From Catellatospora vulcania (GTDB lineage: Bacteria; Actinomycetota; Actinomycetes; Mycobacteriales; Micromonosporaceae), in assembly GCF_009720385.1 (NCBI RefSeq), contig NZ_WARX01000017.1:1-64000 (forward strand): a stretch of DNA of 64,000 nucleotides. The letters run 5' to 3'. Each line of letters opens with the position of its first letter. The stretch's first letter is position 1. Under the pieces are notes generated by a model. It had not been told where the DNA came from, did no database searches, and saw nothing but the letters and a program-made list of their open reading frames with translations. This document shows, piece after piece, positions 38,596 through 46,548 of this stretch. The position numbers and the translations under genes are program-made.

Positions 38596-38973
38596 ATGCC
38601 CGACAGAGAAGAACCGACCGGCGCATTGGTACGGCCGTACGCCGTGACCCGTGGCCGCACCCGGCCGCGATTGGAGATCGCGATCGAGGCGCTGGTGGAG
38701 ACGACCGTACGTGGTCGCTCTGCCGGCACCTCGGGTCGCGGCGGCCACGGGCGGGAACATCAACACATCGCGTCTCTCTGCGACGGCAAGGTGCAGTCGC
38801 TCGCGGAGATCGCAGCACGGATGCGGCTGCCGCTCGGTGTCGCCCGTGTCCTCATCGCGGACATGGCGGCAGACGGCCTGGTCGCGGTATACGAGCCGAC
38901 GTCGTTTGAGAGTAACGACGCGGTAGGCACTGAACTGCTGGAGAGGGTACTCAGTGGACTTCGGAGGCTCTGA
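38596..38973 (+). CDS. cvnC: DUF742 protein (CvnC-type)
   Basis: A 125-residue DUF742 protein, the third invariant conservon member. The family pattern LVRPYAVTRGRTRP (about residues 11-24) and the winged-helix-like C-terminal half (SLAEIAARMRLPLGVARVLIADMAADGLVAVY) are clear. A helix-turn-helix-like fold suggests a nucleic-acid or protein contact, but the biochemical role is not established. It lies 58 bp after cvnB and overlaps the next gene by 20 nt. The middle section is slightly longer than usual because of a Gly-rich insert (RSAGTSGRGGHGRE). Confidence 0.94.
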   Translation: MPDREEPTGALVRPYAVTRGRTRPRLEIAIEALVETTVRGRSAGTSGRGGHGREHQHIASLCDGKVQSLAEIAARMRLPLGVARVLIADMAADGLVAVYEPTSFESNDAVGTELLERVLSGLRRL

Positions 38974-39571
38974 CATGTCACACCGCCCGGCGCAACAGCC
39001 TGGCGGTCGTGTGACATCGGCGAAGATTGTCATCGCCGGCGGCTTCGGCGTCGGTAAGACGACGCTGGTTGGGTCCGTTTCGGAGATCACGCCGCTGACC
39101 ACTGAAGCGATTATGACTTCGGCCGGCGTCGGCGTGGACGACACGCGCTCGGTCCCCAACAAGACCACCACCACGGTGGCCATGGACTTCGGCCGTATCT
39201 CCATCGATCGCGACCTGATCCTGTACCTGTTCGGCACGCCTGGCCAGACGCGTTTCTGGTTCATGTGGGACGAGCTGGTGCGGGGCGCGATCGGCGCGGT
39301 GGTCATGGTGGACACCCGCAGGTTGGCGGACTGCTTCGCGGCGATCGACTTCTTCGAACACCGCAAGCTGCCCTACCTGATCGCGATCAACCAGTTTGAC
39401 GGTCAGCAGTACCACAACGCCCAGGACGTTCGCGACGCGCTCGCGATCTCCTCGGACGTGCCCGTGGTCAGCTGCGACGCGCGTAACCGCGAGTCGACCA
39501 AGCAGGTGCTGATCTCCCTGGTGGAGTACGTGCTCTCGATGCGGCGTACCCGCACCGGAGCCCCCGCCTGA
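38954..39571 (+). CDS. cvnD: Conservon small GTPase (CvnD-type)
   Basis: A 205-residue Ras-like GTPase of the bacterial MglA/CvnD class. The G1 loop GGFGVGKTT lies at about residues 29-37, the switch region carries KTTTTVAMDFGR, G3 is reduced to FGTPGQTRF, and the base-specificity motif appears as AINQFDG in place of NKxD. It should cycle between GTP and GDP states under control of the roadblock protein CvnB. The GTG start gives VDFGGSD, the usual N-terminus, and overlaps cvnC by 20 nt. No P450 gene (CvnE) follows. Two palindromes lie downstream, then a convergent gene. Confidence 0.94.
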   Translation: MDFGGSDMSHRPAQQPGGRVTSAKIVIAGGFGVGKTTLVGSVSEITPLTTEAIMTSAGVGVDDTRSVPNKTTTTVAMDFGRISIDRDLILYLFGTPGQTRFWFMWDELVRGAIGAVVMVDTRRLADCFAAIDFFEHRKLPYLIAINQFDGQQYHNAQDVRDALAISSDVPVVSCDARNRESTKQVLISLVEYVLSMRRTRTGAPA

Positions 39572-39603
39572 CATAGCCAGGCACCTCAAGGCCCGCCGTC
39601 CCC

Positions 39604-39628
39604 GGACAGCGGGCCTGAAGTGCTGTCC
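39604..39628. terminator. Stem-loop after cvnD
   Basis: GGACAGC and GCTGTCC form a 7-bp stem with an 11-nt loop 33 bp after the cvnD stop, directly upstream of the larger type E palindrome. Confidence 0.5.
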
Positions 39629-39646
39629 GGCCCCTTTGCCGCAAGT

Positions 39647-39695
39647 CTTAAAGACTCGCGCCCTCAGACGGTCTCTGAGGGCGCGAGTCTTTAAG
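39647..39695. repeat. Type E palindrome, 22-bp perfect arms, likely bidirectional terminator
   Basis: The arm that starts CTTAAAGACTCGCGCC is repeated as an exact inverse at 39674-39695 with a 5-nt loop. It lies between convergent stops at 39571 and 39773. One arm plus flank (39639-39660) recurs next to the poly-C stretch at 11564-11585. Confidence 0.9.
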
Positions 39696-39706
39696 AGTTG
39701 TGCCAG

Positions 39707-39754
39707 AAGGCCAGAGGTCGGGCGGGCCAGAGGTCGGGCGGGCCAGAGGCCGGG
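39707..39754. repeat. Tandem repeat of GCCAGAGGTCGGGCGG, about 2.5 copies
   Basis: A 16-bp unit repeats between the type E palindrome and the end of the substrate-binding-protein gene. It is intergenic and has no evident function. Confidence 0.7.
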
Positions 39755-39772
39755 GTGGTCAGGAAGGGAGGG

Positions 39773-40975
39773 TCAGCTGAGGCGGACCCAGGCGCCCTGG
39801 CGGACGACGAAGGGGGCGAGGGCGTCGGCTTCGAGGCCGCCGTGGGAGATGGGCTGGAAGGCGTAGGCCCCGGTGATGCCCTCGATCGGACCGCCCTCGA
39901 GGCGGCCGCGCAGGCGTTGCGGATCGGTGCTGACGGCCCGGCGGGCGGCGGTGGCCATCAGCGTCAGCGCGTCAGCCCCGTACGGCGCGAAGCCGGTGAA
40001 CGAGCCGTACTGCTGGATGTAGCGGTAGATGAAGGTGCGCTGGGCGCGTCCGGAGGGCGTGGTGGCCACCGTGGGGGCCCCGGCGAGCACAGCGGGGTGC
40101 ACGACGTAGGCGCCTTCCATCGCGCGGGCGTTGGGGCCGTTGAGGGTCTCGTCCGCGCCCGCACCGGCGTCGAGGAACACCTTGCCCTCGTAGCCGGCGT
40201 TGCGCAGCGCGGCGACCGCGGCGGCGCTCACCGGGGCCTGCGCCCAGATGATGACCGCGTCCGCCTCGGCGTCGGCGATCCGTGCGGCGGCGCTGCCGTA
40301 GGCCCGGCCGGACCGGGGCAGGCGCACGGTGTCGACGATGTCGCGTCCGCTGGCGAGCATGGCCCGGGGCAGCGCGCGCACACCCGCGTCGCCGTGCCCG
40401 TCTGCGGTCGCCAGCACGGCGACCTTCACCAGCTGCTGCTTGCGGATCTCGCGGCCCATGACGGCCGCGACATCCGAGGCGTTCGCGCCGAGCTGGTAGA
40501 CGAACTTCCGGTTGGGCAGCGGCACGGTCATGTCGTCACCGCTGTTGAGGCACAGGAACGGGACCTTGCCCGGCTCGGCCACGGAGATGATCGCGCGGGC
40601 CGTCTCGACGGTCGCGCCGCCGATGATCGCGCTGACCTTGTCCTGCTCGATGAGGTCCTTGGCCTGCTGCATCGCGGTCGCCGCGTTGCCGCCGTTGTCC
40701 TTGACAACCAGCCGGATGTAGAGGCGGCCCTCGCCGTACGGGATGCCGATCGAGTTGATCTCGTCTGCGCCGACCTTCAGCGCCTGCTCCTGGAGCTTGC
40801 CGAGAGTCGAACCGGCGCCGGTGAGCTCCAGGTTGACGCCCAGCACCAGCTCCCCGGTGGCGCCCGCGGCCGTCGCGTCGGGCTCGGCGCAGGCGGCCAG
40901 CAGCACCCCGGCGGCCAGTCCGAGTCCGCCGGTGAGGGCGCTTCGTCGGGTCAGTCCACCTGTGGCGCTGTTCAT
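39773..40975 (-). CDS. Orphan periplasmic-binding (Leu/Ile/Val-type) Tat lipoprotein
   Basis: A 400-residue type 1 periplasmic-binding protein like those of branched-chain amino-acid or amide importers (GELVLGVNLELTGAGSTLGK, IIGGATVETARAIISVAE, GFAPYGADALTLMATA). The N-terminus has a twin-Arg signal (LTRRSALTGG) joined to a lipobox LLAAC, so it is probably exported folded and lipid-anchored. The ATG at 40975 has GAAAGG upstream; a longer frame is not supported. No permease or ATPase gene adjoins it. It lies convergent to the conservon and next to a gene sharing the conservon-kinase tail, so a receptor role is possible but unproven. Confidence 0.88.
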   Translation of the reverse strand: MNSATGGLTRRSALTGGLGLAAGVLLAACAEPDATAAGATGELVLGVNLELTGAGSTLGKLQEQALKVGADEINSIGIPYGEGRLYIRLVVKDNGGNAATAMQQAKDLIEQDKVSAIIGGATVETARAIISVAEPGKVPFLCLNSGDDMTVPLPNRKFVYQLGANASDVAAVMGREIRKQQLVKVAVLATADGHGDAGVRALPRAMLASGRDIVDTVRLPRSGRAYGSAAARIADAEADAVIIWAQAPVSAAAVAALRNAGYEGKVFLDAGAGADETLNGPNARAMEGAYVVHPAVLAGAPTVATTPSGRAQRTFIYRYIQQYGSFTGFAPYGADALTLMATAARRAVSTDPQRLRGRLEGGPIEGITGAYAFQPISHGGLEADALAPFVVRQGAWVRLS

Positions 40976-41105
40976 GACGTGCCTTTCCGTGGTGCAGGGG
41001 TGCGTGGGCAGTGGCGTGAGCCACTGCCGCACACGTATCGTGCTGTCCCGCCGGCGCGGGGGTCAAGCCAGGGGACTATGGCCTGGGACACACTGAAACT
41101 GCAGG

Positions 41106-43754
41106 TCAGCGGTAGTTCGCCGCGCGGTAGTTGTAGTCGTCCCGGTCGTCGCGTGCGTCCTGCTCGCGGCTGAAGTCCCAGCCGTTGGCAGACTCCCGGC
41201 CCGGTCGGCCGCCGACGGCGAAGCCGCCCTGGCCGGGCGCGCCGCCCAGTTCCTGGTTGCCGCGGCGCCAGCCGCGGAAGTAGTTGCTGGTGTGCGCGGC
41301 GATGCCGGCGGCGTCGCGGACTATGCGCAGCGGGCGCTCCTCGCGCTCCGGCGTGGAGCCGGGCACCAGGTTGGCCTGCGGGACGCGGCGGGGCAGGCCC
41401 GCCGTGGTGTCGACGCCGACCTGCGGGCGCGCTGCCTGCTCGGCGGCGCGCCAGCCGGTGTCCATGGTCGAGTTCCAGGTGGTCTCGGTGTCGTCGCCCG
41501 GCCCGGCGAACCAGGCCGAGGAGACCGACGCGAAGATCAGCAGGTCGTCGTCCTCGCCGGAGGCCGGGCTGGAGGCGCGCTCGGTGCGGCGCGGCTTGGG
41601 CCGGGCCCCGGTCAGCGCGCTGTCGTCGACCAGGCGCAGCGGGGGTTCGTCGCGCACGCCGCGGCCGTTGCGCCGGGCGGGTTCGTCCACCAGCCGCAGC
41701 GACGGGGACTCGGGCAGCACCAGGTCGTCGTCGAGCCAGGGCGGGGTGATCCGCCCGTCGGCGGGCCGGGCCGGCTCCTCCGGCTCGGGGTTCAGCGGCC
41801 AGTTGGCGCGCGAACCGGCGGGCGCCGCGGGCGGCTGCGGCGTCATGCCCAGCGGGTCGACCTGCATCCGGGTGATGTCGCTCGGCACGTCGGTCGCGGA
41901 CGGCGCGTTGTAGCGCGGCCGCTCCCCGGTGTCGCGCAGGTTGTCCTGCCCGAAGCCGCTGCGGGCGCGCTCGGCGAGCTCGTTGGCCAGCCGCTCGGCG
42001 GCCGACGGCTGGTAGCCGCGCGGGGCGCGGTCGTCGTAGTCGTTGGCCCGGTCCGTTACGGGCGGCTGGTAACCACCACGCGGGGCGCGGTCGTTCGCGG
42101 GCTCGGCGGCCTGCTGGTAACCACCACGGGGGGCGCGGTCGTTCACCGGCTCGGCGGGCGGCTGGTAGCCGCCGCGGGGGGCGCGCTCGGCCCGGTCGTT
42201 CGGCAGCTCCGGGGCGGGCTGCTGATAGCCGCGCGGCGCGTCGTTCGCCGGTTCGGCCGAGGGCTGGTAGCCCCGCGGCGCGTGGTCCGCCAGGTCGGCG
42301 GCGGGCTGCTGGTAGCCACGCTGCACCGGCTCGACGGACTCGTCGGGCAGGTCCGCGGACGGGGCCTGGTTGAACCCGCGCGCGGCACGCTCACCGCTGA
42401 TGACGGCATTGGTCAGGGTCGGCACGAACGGCTTGCCCGCGTCGGCCGGCGGCCGCGAGGTGCGCTGCGCCGGGATCGGGGTCTGCCGGGCCGGGATCGG
42501 GGTGGGCGCCTGCCGGGTGGGGGCGGCAGGGGCCTCCTGGCGCGCCGCAGCGGGCGTGGCGACGATCGGGGTACCCGTGATCGGGGTCGGCTCGAAACCG
42601 GGCGGCACGGGCGGCGTGGAGGGCGCCCACGCGGGACGCTCCACCGGCGGCGGGGCCAGGGGCGTGGCGGACACCGGTTCCGGGGCAGTCGGCGGGGCCT
42701 GCACCGGGCGCGGCTGCGCCGGGGCGGCGTTCACCGCGGTCGGCTGCACCCGGCGGCGGGCGCCGGTCGCGGCGGCCATCGCGGGCGGTGCGGAGGTGAC
42801 CGGAACCCCGGTCCGCCGGGCTGCGGGCTGGGCGGGCACGGCGGCCGCCTGCGGGGCCATCCGCTCGGCGAGGGCGTCGATGATGGCGGCGCCGGCGGCG
42901 TCGGAAGAGCGCACCGCGGCCACGCTGTGCCGCACGGACTCGGCCACGGCAGCGGTCAGCTGCTTGCCGATGCCGTTGCGGCGCGGGGTCTCGGCGATGG
43001 CGACGCGCAGCGCGGTGACCGCCTCCAGGGCGGTGCCGCTGTCGCAGACGCCGTCGGCGACGAGCCGGGCGGCGACGGTCTCGGCGGTCGCGCCGTTGTC
43101 ACGGTTGCGGGAGCCGGACTGGCCGGCCAGCATGCCCGGCTCGGGCAGCGCCTCGAGCACGGCCAGGGCGACCGGTGCGGCCGGGTCGGGGTAGGCGCGC
43201 AGGGCGGCGGGGTACAGCTCGCGCAGCACCTCGCGCAGGGCCACCGCGGCGGCGTGCCGGCCGACGGCCAGCGCGGCGTGCGCGGCCAGCACCGGCTTGA
43301 AGGCGACGAACTCGCGGGGCGCGGGACCGACCACTGCGGACAGCGCACCGGCCTGCAGCGCGCGGGCGAGCCCGACGGCACGGCGCTCGTCGGGGGAGGA
43401 GTTGACCTCGTCCAGGGACTCGTCGTCGGCGAACCGGTCGGCGAAGTCGTCGGCGGACTCGTCATCGGTGTACGCGATCGCCCGGCCTGCCGCGGCGAGC
43501 AGCGAGATGACCTGCTGGTCGTCGCTGTCGGCGGCCACCGTGACCATCGTCGAGCCGCCGAACCTCTCCGCCAGCAGCGACGTCACCAGCGCGTAGCCGG
43601 TGGGATCGTCGTTGATGACGCAGAACTCCAGCAACCTGCCGGAGTCGTCGACAACGGCGACGGTCAGCCGGTTGACGGCCGCCGCAAGGTTGTCCCCCGC
43701 GTCGACCTCCGGAGCTGTCGACGCGATACCGCAGTACACCCGCACGAGCGCCAC
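41106..43754 (-). CDS. Large repeat-rich protein: IS110-transposase-like N-terminus and conservon-kinase-like C-terminal tail
   Basis: An 882-residue protein I do not know by name. Residues 1-270 resemble the DEDD domain of IS110-type transposases: VYCGIAS, LTVAVVDDSGRLLEFCVIND, LLAAAGRAIAY, and LREVLRELYPAALRAYP followed by VALAVLEALPEPGML. The acidic catalytic positions look lost (GIAS for GIDxxK). A Pro/Ala linker follows, then about eight imperfect RGGYQPPAEPxNDRAP repeats (about 460-610). The last 140 residues carry the tail of CvnA in the same order: SAWF, DTGWRAAEQAA, AGLPRRVPQANLVPG, YFRGWRRG. The GTG at 43754 has GGAGGAGG upstream. It follows an acidic hypothetical gene by 59 bp in one operon. 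Probably a domesticated, non-transposing protein in the conservon network. Confidence 0.8.
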   Translation of the reverse strand: MALVRVYCGIASTAPEVDAGDNLAAAVNRLTVAVVDDSGRLLEFCVINDDPTGYALVTSLLAERFGGSTMVTVAADSDDQQVISLLAAAGRAIAYTDDESADDFADRFADDESLDEVNSSPDERRAVGLARALQAGALSAVVGPAPREFVAFKPVLAAHAALAVGRHAAAVALREVLRELYPAALRAYPDPAAPVALAVLEALPEPGMLAGQSGSRNRDNGATAETVAARLVADGVCDSGTALEAVTALRVAIAETPRRNGIGKQLTAAVAESVRHSVAAVRSSDAAGAAIIDALAERMAPQAAAVPAQPAARRTGVPVTSAPPAMAAATGARRRVQPTAVNAAPAQPRPVQAPPTAPEPVSATPLAPPPVERPAWAPSTPPVPPGFEPTPITGTPIVATPAAARQEAPAAPTRQAPTPIPARQTPIPAQRTSRPPADAGKPFVPTLTNAVISGERAARGFNQAPSADLPDESVEPVQRGYQQPAADLADHAPRGYQPSAEPANDAPRGYQQPAPELPNDRAERAPRGGYQPPAEPVNDRAPRGGYQQAAEPANDRAPRGGYQPPVTDRANDYDDRAPRGYQPSAAERLANELAERARSGFGQDNLRDTGERPRYNAPSATDVPSDITRMQVDPLGMTPQPPAAPAGSRANWPLNPEPEEPARPADGRITPPWLDDDLVLPESPSLRLVDEPARRNGRGVRDEPPLRLVDDSALTGARPKPRRTERASSPASGEDDDLLIFASVSSAWFAGPGDDTETTWNSTMDTGWRAAEQAARPQVGVDTTAGLPRRVPQANLVPGSTPEREERPLRIVRDAAGIAAHTSNYFRGWRRGNQELGGAPGQGGFAVGGRPGRESANGWDFSREQDARDDRDDYNYRAANYR

Positions 43755-43813
43755 GGACTCGTCCTCCTCCCGGACCCCTCGTGTGCCAAAGACTGATGTT
43801 CCCTGGTTAGGGG

Positions 43814-44641
43814 TCAGTCGCGCCAGTCCACAGCGCCAGAGATCTTGCCAATTACCGAACGCCAGCCGATGGATGCCTGCTCTGCCCCGATTTTCTTCAG
43901 CTTTCGCTTTGCGAAGAACGCACCGACGCCGCCCCCTTCCGAAGCGCGCAGCGCATCGTCGAGGTCGTCGAGCGGGGAGCCGGGGGAGAGCGCCACCATG
44001 ACGGGCTTGAGGCGAAGAGCGTAGCTCACATCTCTGGCAAACTCCCCGGCGCGCAGCACGAGCTCGGCGTCCCAGGCATCCGGGCCACCGCGCAGGTTCT
44101 CCACGACCAGGTCCAGTTCGTACGCGTCGTCCTCGCCCGCGACCACGTCGGTGGCCTTGACCGACTTGGCGAGCTTCGCCCAGCCTTCGAGTTGCTTCAT
44201 GTCGTGCGGTGCGCCGGAGCGCACGAAGTCGGCCAGGCCCTTGGCCGACAGGAACAGCAGCAGGCGGCCCTTGTGCGAGAGGAAGACGGGCACCTCCTCG
44301 TCGGAGACGGCGGCGTCCTCGTCGTCCTCCTCCTCGGCCTCCTCGGCCTCGGCGGACTCCACGACGCGCTCGGCGACCTCGTCCTCGGCGGGAGCCGCGG
44401 CGACCTCGTCCAAGGCCTCCTTGGTCCACTGGAACTCCGGCAGCTCTTCCTCGTCCGCGACGCCCATGGGACGGCCGGTGCGGCCAGCGAAGATCGCGTC
44501 GTCGTCCTCGCGATCGGCGATGTCGGTCGGGGTCAGCTCGCTCGCGGGACGGTACGCCCGCAGCGTCATGCCGACCTTGCCACCGGGCAGGGCTACCTCC
44601 ACCGGCGAGACCTGGTACTCGTCCCAGAGCGTGCTTGCCAC
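43814..44641 (-). CDS. Hypothetical protein with acidic middle region
   Basis: A 275-residue soluble protein of unknown family, probably conserved in related actinomycetes because it is the first gene of an operon with the large tail-bearing protein. The N-terminus (LWDEYQVSPVEVALPGGKVGMTLRAYRP) looks like a small beta domain. A strongly acidic run of Glu, Asp and Ala spans about residues 80-118. The C-terminal half (VPVFLSHKGRLLLFLSAKGLADFVR; ELVLRAGEFARDVSYALRLKP) may be a second globular domain, ending in basic FFAKRKLKKIG and IGWRSVIGKISGAVDWRD. The start is GTG at 44641. Nothing in it points to an enzyme. Confidence 0.75.
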   Translation of the reverse strand: MASTLWDEYQVSPVEVALPGGKVGMTLRAYRPASELTPTDIADREDDDAIFAGRTGRPMGVADEEELPEFQWTKEALDEVAAAPAEDEVAERVVESAEAEEAEEEDDEDAAVSDEEVPVFLSHKGRLLLFLSAKGLADFVRSGAPHDMKQLEGWAKLAKSVKATDVVAGEDDAYELDLVVENLRGGPDAWDAELVLRAGEFARDVSYALRLKPVMVALSPGSPLDDLDDALRASEGGGVGAFFAKRKLKKIGAEQASIGWRSVIGKISGAVDWRD

Positions 44642-44712
44642 TGCTGACCTCCGCCGTTCAGCTGCCGACCTCTACCGGGTCGGTGACTCTCCGCACACCC
44701 TAGTGGTTCGTG

Positions 44713-46548
44713 TCAGCCCCCGTGCGCCCGCACCCAACCCTGCGTTCCGCGCTCCTTCACGCGTCCGCCGTCCAGCACCACGACCTCGTCGAACGCGTCG
44801 AGACCGGAAAGCCGGTGGGTCACCAGCACCACCGAGCGGCCGCGCCGGTGCGCCAGCACGGCGGCGAGGACCGCGTCGGCCTGCGCGGGGTCCAGGCCCT
44901 CGGTCGGCTCGTCGAGCAGCAGCACCTGCGGGTCGGCCAGCACAGCCCGGGCCAGCGCGAGCCGCTGCCGCTGGCCGCCGGACAGCTCGGCCCCGTCCTC
45001 GCCGACGCGCACGTCCAGGCCGTGCGCGTCCACCCAGTCCCCCAGCCCGGCGGTCCGGCAGGCGGCGACCAGCTCGTCCTCCGTCGCGTCGGGTCGGCCC
45101 AGCAGCAGGTTGTCCCGGACCGAGGCGTGGAACAGGTGTGCGTCGGCCAGCAGCCCGGTCACCGCGGCGGGCCACTGATGCCGGTCGAACGCCGCGATCG
45201 GCATGCCGACGCCGGGCGCCGAGGGCGCCAACGCTGACCCGTCCGTGTCGCCGTTTTCGGCGGTCGGGTCGGTGGACCGCGCGGCGTGGGCCGGTTCGGC
45301 GGTCGCGGTGCCGGAGTCCGGGGTGATCGCGCCGGTGAGCAGGGCGAGCAGGGTGCTCTTGCCGGCGCCGGAGGGGCCTACGACCGCGATCCGGCGGCCG
45401 GGTGGCAGGTCGAGGTCGATGTCGTGCAGGGCCGGCGCGGCGTCGGCGCGATAGCGCACTCCAGCCCCGCGCAGGCGCAGGTGTACGGATCCGTCCGGGA
45501 CCGGCAACCCGCCGTCCGCGGCGGCCGCGGGCTCGTCCAGCAGCTCGGCGACGCGGCGCAGGCTGCCCTGGATCTCGGCGCCCTTGCGGGCGGCGGCCAG
45601 CAGCGACAGCGCCAGCTCCCCGGTGGCGAGGGTGGCCACCGCGAGCACCGCCAGCCACACCCCGGGCAGGCCGCGCGACAGGGCGGTGATCATCACGGCC
45701 ATCGCGGTCACTGCGCCGAGCGTGGTCGCCGCGGCGTCCACCGCGAACGAGCGCAGGGCCAGGGCACGTTCCACCCGGGCCAGTTCGGCGGCGTGTGCGG
45801 TGCCGCGGGCCTCGTACTCCGGACGGGCGCCGAAGGCGGCGAGGTCGGCCGCGCCGTGCACCAGGTCCACCGTGTCGACCGCGTACGCGGCGCGCAGCGG
45901 GGCCAGCCGGGCCGCGCCGTGCCGGGCCAGCCGGGCGGCCAGCAGCGGCAGCGCCACGCCGGTGACCAGCAGACCGGCCAGCAGCACCAGGGCGACGGCG
46001 GGGTCGGCGAACATGGCCGTGCCGACCGCGGCGACGGCGACCAGCCCCGCGGCCGCCATCGGCAGCATCACCCGGATCACCAGGTCCTGCACCGCGTCGA
46101 CGTCGGAGACCATCCGGCTGAGCGCGTCGGCCCGGCGGGCCGGGGGCCGGTCCACCAGCGCCGCGAAGATGCGGGCCCGCACCTCGGTGACCATGCGCAG
46201 CACGGCGTCGTGGCTCGCCAGCCGCTCCACGTAACGCAGCACGCCACGCCCGATGGCCAGCGCCCGCACCAGCACGATCGCGATCGACAGCGCGATCAGC
46301 GGGGGCTGCCCGGCCGCCGTCGCCAGCAGCCACGTCGCGGCGGCCATCAATCCCAGGCCCGCCGCCTCGGTCCCGGCCGCCAGCAACCCGGCCCCGACAA
46401 ACCGCCACCGCAACGGGTACGCGAACGCCAGCACCCGCCGCACGGCCGCGTCACCCGGACCGCGCCCGCTCGCCTTCCCGAGTTCGCTGCCCGGCAGGTC
46501 TGCGGAGCGCGCCGCGACGGCGTGCGGCGAGGCGGCGGACGTGGTCAT
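44713..46548 (-). CDS. cydC: Thiol reductant ABC exporter subunit CydC
   Basis: A 611-residue half-transporter with six membrane helices and a C-terminal ATPase. With CydD it exports glutathione or cysteine (mycothiol-linked thiols in actinomycetes) needed to assemble cytochrome bd. Walker A GPSGAGKSTLLALL, signature LSGGQRQRLALARA and Walker B VLLLDEPTEGLDP are intact. About 40 extra residues (TATAEPAHAARSTDPTAENG and following) sit between Walker A and the Q-loop, which is longer than usual. The ATG overlaps the cydD stop by ATGA. No cydA or cydB lies in the window. A longer same-frame ORF extends through cydD and is a shadow. Confidence 0.92.
   Translation of the reverse strand: MTTSAASPHAVAARSADLPGSELGKASGRGPGDAAVRRVLAFAYPLRWRFVGAGLLAAGTEAAGLGLMAAATWLLATAAGQPPLIALSIAIVLVRALAIGRGVLRYVERLASHDAVLRMVTEVRARIFAALVDRPPARRADALSRMVSDVDAVQDLVIRVMLPMAAAGLVAVAAVGTAMFADPAVALVLLAGLLVTGVALPLLAARLARHGAARLAPLRAAYAVDTVDLVHGAADLAAFGARPEYEARGTAHAAELARVERALALRSFAVDAAATTLGAVTAMAVMITALSRGLPGVWLAVLAVATLATGELALSLLAAARKGAEIQGSLRRVAELLDEPAAAADGGLPVPDGSVHLRLRGAGVRYRADAAPALHDIDLDLPPGRRIAVVGPSGAGKSTLLALLTGAITPDSGTATAEPAHAARSTDPTAENGDTDGSALAPSAPGVGMPIAAFDRHQWPAAVTGLLADAHLFHASVRDNLLLGRPDATEDELVAACRTAGLGDWVDAHGLDVRVGEDGAELSGGQRQRLALARAVLADPQVLLLDEPTEGLDPAQADAVLAAVLAHRRGRSVVLVTHRLSGLDAFDEVVVLDGGRVKERGTQGWVRAHGG

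Noticed and set aside
41106-43754. An active IS110 insertion sequence
   Set aside because: Catalytic positions look lost, the Pro-rich repeats and kinase-like tail replace the serine domain, and it sits in an operon without insertion-sequence ends.
43755-44429. N-terminal extension of the large tail-bearing protein
   Set aside because: The extension is Arg/Gly-rich and lies over the acidic hypothetical gene. A strong GGAGGAGG directly precedes the GTG at 43754.
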